The position numbers and the translations under genes were made by a program. Source: a virus. Taken from it: a stretch of DNA of 41,025 nt. The notes under the pieces were generated by a model. It saw nothing but the letters and a program-made list of their open reading frames with translations. It searched no databases and was not told where the DNA came from. The first letter of the stretch is position 1, and each line of letters opens with the position of its first letter. Positions 38,109 to 41,025 of the stretch are shown piece by piece. Location of the stretch: positions 1-41,025 of IMG/VR virus record IMGVR_UViG_3300021389_000053. One strand, written 5' to 3'.

Positions 38109-41025
38109 ATGACAGATATTGCTAATATATTTTTATTCAATGACTTAAAAAAAGTTAGGATTGGAATCGAAAGACCTTCCAATTACATAGCTGTTCCAAC
38201 TACAGATCCAGAAAATAGAGATTTTAGTCTTTCTATCAATGACAATCTATATGAATTTAGATATCCTTATGGTTGGAACATTCCACAGGATACCGTTTTT
38301 ACCGAAGGAAACATCGAATATACTTTTCAAACACAAGGTTTGAGACTTTTCGGATATTTTCAAGATCATTGGAAAATTAAAGTAAAATCTAATCTTATTA
38401 TGGTGTCTGATCTCCCATTCGCTATGGCTACAATAACATTTAATGGCGGAGATATTGAAAAAAATGGTATATCTGTCGGAAATTCTACAACAGTCGTTAA
38501 TGGAGATACGATTAGAATTTCAGTATCAGATTATATTCCTAATACAAATCAACCAAATATTTTTGACATAGATATATCGGGAATTATTGTCCGATGGATA
38601 GTAGAACTTTCCGATCCGCATTTCATGGGATTTGATTCTGAAGTTAGTAGGCCAGGATCTAGTGATAATCAAGAAGTGTCTTATAGGGCTCAGACAAATG
38701 TTATAAACTCTATAAAATTTCTTATCGTTAATGTGGTGGAAAAAAACGAATCTATTAGTCACGACATTGAACAAATAAAAGAAATTGTAACCGCAACAAT
38801 TAGAGAAAATATCTCAGAGATATTAACACATACCATAACTGAATTTGGTATAGAAGAAACGGCAGACATATTTACTTTAAATGAAATTTTAAAAGAAAAC
38901 ATATATGATACCGAAACTCTCATACAAGAAGTGATCGAACCGGCAGAATCTATAACAACAAACGAAATAGATCCAGTTTCAGAAATAGAAACCTTGTCAT
39001 TGTCAGATATCGATCCAGTATCAGAAACAGAAGTTTCTGCCGAATCAGATATTGGTACAGAAACCGAAACTGAAGTTTCTGCCGAATCAGATATTGGCAC
39101 GGAAACAGAAACAGAAGTGTCGGCTGTATCTGATGTAGGTACAGAAACCGAAACTGAAGTTTCTTCTGAATCTGATGTGGGTACGGAAACTGAAACAGAA
39201 GTTTCTTCTGAATCTGATGTGGGTACGGAAACTGAAACAGAAGTGTCGGCAGTGGCCGATGTAGGCACAGAAACCGAAACTGAAGTTTCTTCTGAATCTG
39301 ATGTGGGTACGGAAACTGAAACAGAAGTGTCGGCTTTATCTGATATAGGCACAGAAACCGAAACAGAAGTGTCGGCAGTGGCCGATGTAGATACAGAAAC
39401 AGAAATAGAAGTTTCTGCCGAATCAGATATTGGTACAGAAACAGAAACAGAAGTTTCTGCCGAATCAGATATAGGTACAGAAACCGAAATCGAAATATCT
39501 GCTGTATCTGATATAGGCACAGAAACCGAAACAGAAGTGCCGGCAGTGGCCGATGTAGGCACAGATTCGGAAACTGAAATATCCGATGAATCTGATGTGG
39601 GTACGGAAACCGAAACCGAAATATCTGCTGTATCTGATATAGGCACAGAAACCGAAACAGAAGTGTCGGCTGTATCTGATGTAGGTACAGAAACCGAAAC
39701 TGAAATATCCAATGAATCTGATATAGGTACGGAAACTGAAACTGAAAATATTACTACTTCAGACGTTGATAGTATCGAGGAAAAAATAACTGAATTTTTG
39801 GCGACTGTCGATAGCGTATCCGAAAAAATAACTACAGATCTTTTGGCAACCGTTCTAGAACAAGTATCGGAAGATATAACTCTTTCTGATACGGAATCGC
39901 TCAGCGAATCAGAAATAGTAAATTTATTAGAATCAGAATTTGATAATATTTTAGAAAATGAAAATTTATCAGACATAGATCAAGAAATAATAAATGAAAC
40001 ATTTTCTCTTTTAACACAAGAAGCACTAAGCGAAGTAATACGAAATAGTTTTTTAGATAGACCTATAGCTGATATATTAGACACAACAACCACATCTGAT
40101 AGAGATAGTGAAAATATTATAGAAACGGTAGATCTTTCTGAACAAGAACAAGATATTGCTAAAGAAATTACGACATCTGTAGATACACCAGATTTAGATG
40201 AATCTATCGAAACTATATTAGAAGAAACCAAAGAAGATGCAGGAACAACATCCTCTGATAGTTCCGAAGTTTCTTTAGATTCTGATACAAAGTCAGGCAC
40301 AGATTCTAGTGAAACAATAGATTCATCTGTTGCAAGTTCTGACAATACTGATACATCTGAAGATGGCACCGTTACATCATCTGATAATTCTGATACATCC
40401 GAAGATGGTAATGTTTTATCGGCTGACAATTCTGAGGTAGTTGTAGAAAGATCTATACTTTTAGATTCACCTACAGATGAGACTCCAGAAGTTGCTGCGT
40501 TTTTAGATTCACCTACAGATGAGACTCCAGAAGTTTCTGTACTTTTGAGTTCTCCAACTGATGAGACTCCAGAAGTTTCTGCGTTTTTAGATTCACCTAC
40601 AGATGAGACTCCAGAAGTTTCTGCATTTTTAAATTCGCCTACAGACGAGACTCCAGAAGTTGCAGCCCAAATAAATTCACCTACAGATGAGACTCCAGAA
40701 GTTGCAACCCAAATAAATTCGCCTACAGACGAGACTCCAGAAGTTGCAACCCAAATAAATTCACCTACAGATGAGACTCCAGAAGTTGCAACCCAAATAA
40801 ATTCGCCTACAGACGATACACCAACTGTAGCAGGAACACTTGATCCGCCAACAGATGAGATTTCAGAAGTTGCAGGAACATTTGATCCGCCAGCTGACGA
40901 TACACCAACTGTATCGGGAACACTCGATCCGCCAACTGACGATACACCAACTGTAGCAGGGTCAGTAGACGCGCCCACGGACGATACACCAACTGTAGCA
41001 GGGTCAGTAGACGCACCCACGGACG
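38109..41025 (+). CDS. Acidic repeat-rich fibre-like protein, N-terminal part (open at right edge)
   Basis: From ATG 38109 the frame stays open to the window edge, at least 972 residues, with no stop. Residues 1-205 are a mixed beta-rich part (MTDIANIFLFNDLKKVRIGI, RYPYGWNIPQDTVFTEGNIE, IIVRWIVELSDPHFMGFDSE) that I cannot assign. A predicted helical part follows (about 205-290). Residues 308-545 are 17 exact-length 14-residue repeats of consensus EVSAESDIGTETET without any Lys or Arg. Residues 546-785 form a Ser/Asp/Glu-rich spacer with helical parts. From residue 786 a second array of 14-residue repeats, consensus DSPTDETPEVAAFL, continues off the edge. The SD is weak (AAGAG, 5 bases before the ATG). 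It follows a terminator and thus starts a new unit. Strong acidity and tandem repeats suggest an extended fibre stalk or surface adhesin; that is inference. Confidence 0.72.
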   Translation, partial: MTDIANIFLFNDLKKVRIGIERPSNYIAVPTTDPENRDFSLSINDNLYEFRYPYGWNIPQDTVFTEGNIEYTFQTQGLRLFGYFQDHWKIKVKSNLIMVSDLPFAMATITFNGGDIEKNGISVGNSTTVVNGDTIRISVSDYIPNTNQPNIFDIDISGIIVRWIVELSDPHFMGFDSEVSRPGSSDNQEVSYRAQTNVINSIKFLIVNVVEKNESISHDIEQIKEIVTATIRENISEILTHTITEFGIEETADIFTLNEILKENIYDTETLIQEVIEPAESITTNEIDPVSEIETLSLSDIDPVSETEVSAESDIGTETETEVSAESDIGTETETEVSAVSDVGTETETEVSSESDVGTETETEVSSESDVGTETETEVSAVADVGTETETEVSSESDVGTETETEVSALSDIGTETETEVSAVADVDTETEIEVSAESDIGTETETEVSAESDIGTETEIEISAVSDIGTETETEVPAVADVGTDSETEISDESDVGTETETEISAVSDIGTETETEVSAVSDVGTETETEISNESDIGTETETENITTSDVDSIEEKITEFLATVDSVSEKITTDLLATVLEQVSEDITLSDTESLSESEIVNLLESEFDNILENENLSDIDQEIINETFSLLTQEALSEVIRNSFLDRPIADILDTTTTSDRDSENIIETVDLSEQEQDIAKEITTSVDTPDLDESIETILEETKEDAGTTSSDSSEVSLDSDTKSGTDSSETIDSSVASSDNTDTSEDGTVTSSDNSDTSEDGNVLSADNSEVVVERSILLDSPTDETPEVAAFLDSPTDETPEVSVLLSSPTDETPEVSAFLDSPTDETPEVSAFLNSPTDETPEVAAQINSPTDETPEVATQINSPTDETPEVATQINSPTDETPEVATQINSPTDDTPTVAGTLDPPTDEISEVAGTFDPPADDTPTVSGTLDPPTDDTPTVAGSVDAPTDDTPTVAGSVDAPTD
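39030..39743 (+). repeat. Tandem array of 17 x 42 bp coding repeats (array 1)
   Basis: Seventeen 42-base units follow each other with no insertion or deletion (714 bases). Each begins GAA and encodes 14 residues of consensus EVSAESDIGTETET, with residue 5 usually E or V and residue 2 V or I. Units starting at 39156, 39198 and 39282 are identical at DNA level, which shows recent duplication or gene conversion, while others differ at several synonymous sites. No unit contains a basic residue. Confidence 0.95.
40464..41025 (+). repeat. Tandem array of 13+ x 42 bp coding repeats (array 2), running off the edge
   Basis: Thirteen full units (40464-41009) and a partial one encode 14 residues each, consensus DSPTDETPEVAAFL, changing along the array to NSPTDETPEVATQI and then DPPTDDTPTVAGTL and DAPTDDTPTVAGSV. 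Units at 40674 and 40758 are identical and alternate with a TCG/GAC variant (40716, 40800), hinting at an 84-base duplication step. The array's end lies outside the window. Confidence 0.95.

Noticed and set aside
38759-39976. A 405-codon open frame on the - strand, Ser/Val/Asp-rich
   Set aside because: It is the exact antisense of the first 42-base repeat array; the repeat units simply lack stop codons on that strand. The + strand frame is continuous and starts with a non-repetitive domain.
39980-41020. A 346-codon open frame on the - strand with GVSSVGE-type repeats
   Set aside because: It is the antisense of the second array and the spacer, with no ribosome site or non-repetitive domain; the + strand frame explains the region.
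39030-41025. Regular repeats that could look like a CRISPR array
   Set aside because: Units are contiguous 42-base in-frame codons without spacers, and substitutions are mostly synonymous or conservative. They are coding repeats.

Overview
The window is a continuous stretch of the late structural gene cluster of a large T4-like (gp5/gp25/gp6/gp8 baseplate) tailed phage with an AT-rich genome. The nearest relatives appear to be the marine T4-like myoviruses (cyanophage and pelagiphage type). This rests on the order hub-gp5-gp25-gp6-gp7-like-gp8, a DUF4815-type giant virion protein, a C-terminal Hint domain on a glycine-rich adhesin, a small GNAT-like gene, and TATAAATA late promoters. The host cannot be read from the sequence. 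All real genes are on the + strand and packed almost without gaps; no tRNA, integrase, transposon, CRISPR array or non-virion metabolic gene is visible.

Region 1 (1-11353) is the baseplate: the C-terminus of a gp27/gpD-like hub protein, a gp5 spike carrying two predicted peptidoglycan-cutting domains, gp25, gp6 with a Gly-Ser repeat tail, and a 2089-residue wedge protein with a LamG-like domain. Region 2 (11361-21838) starts at a perfect late promoter and holds gp8, a 2342-residue DUF4815-type protein, a 69-residue coiled-coil protein and a tail-fibre protein with a GDTMTG motif. Region 3 (21857-26202) holds a 1275-residue glycine-rich adhesin ending in a hedgehog/intein-like Hint domain, overlapped by a GNAT-like gene.

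Region 4 (26222-38037) is the least familiar part: three consecutive very large genes (782, 1506 and 1595 aa), each with its own perfect TATAAATA box, whose products share conserved blocks in the same order and are clearly paralogues of unknown function. A strong hairpin-plus-T-run terminator follows. Region 5 (38109 to the right edge, open) is a protein of at least 972 residues containing two separate arrays of 14-residue acidic repeats (17 units, then 13 plus a partial one), all in exact 42-base register. It runs off the window.

Taken together, the left third builds the baseplate and the cell-wall-piercing spike, the middle supplies peripheral baseplate and fibre proteins, and the right half appears to be a host-contact module: glycine-rich Hint adhesin, expanded paralogue family and repeat-rich fibre. 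Function in the right half is inferred from position, late promoters and composition, not from recognised catalytic or binding domains other than Hint and GNAT.
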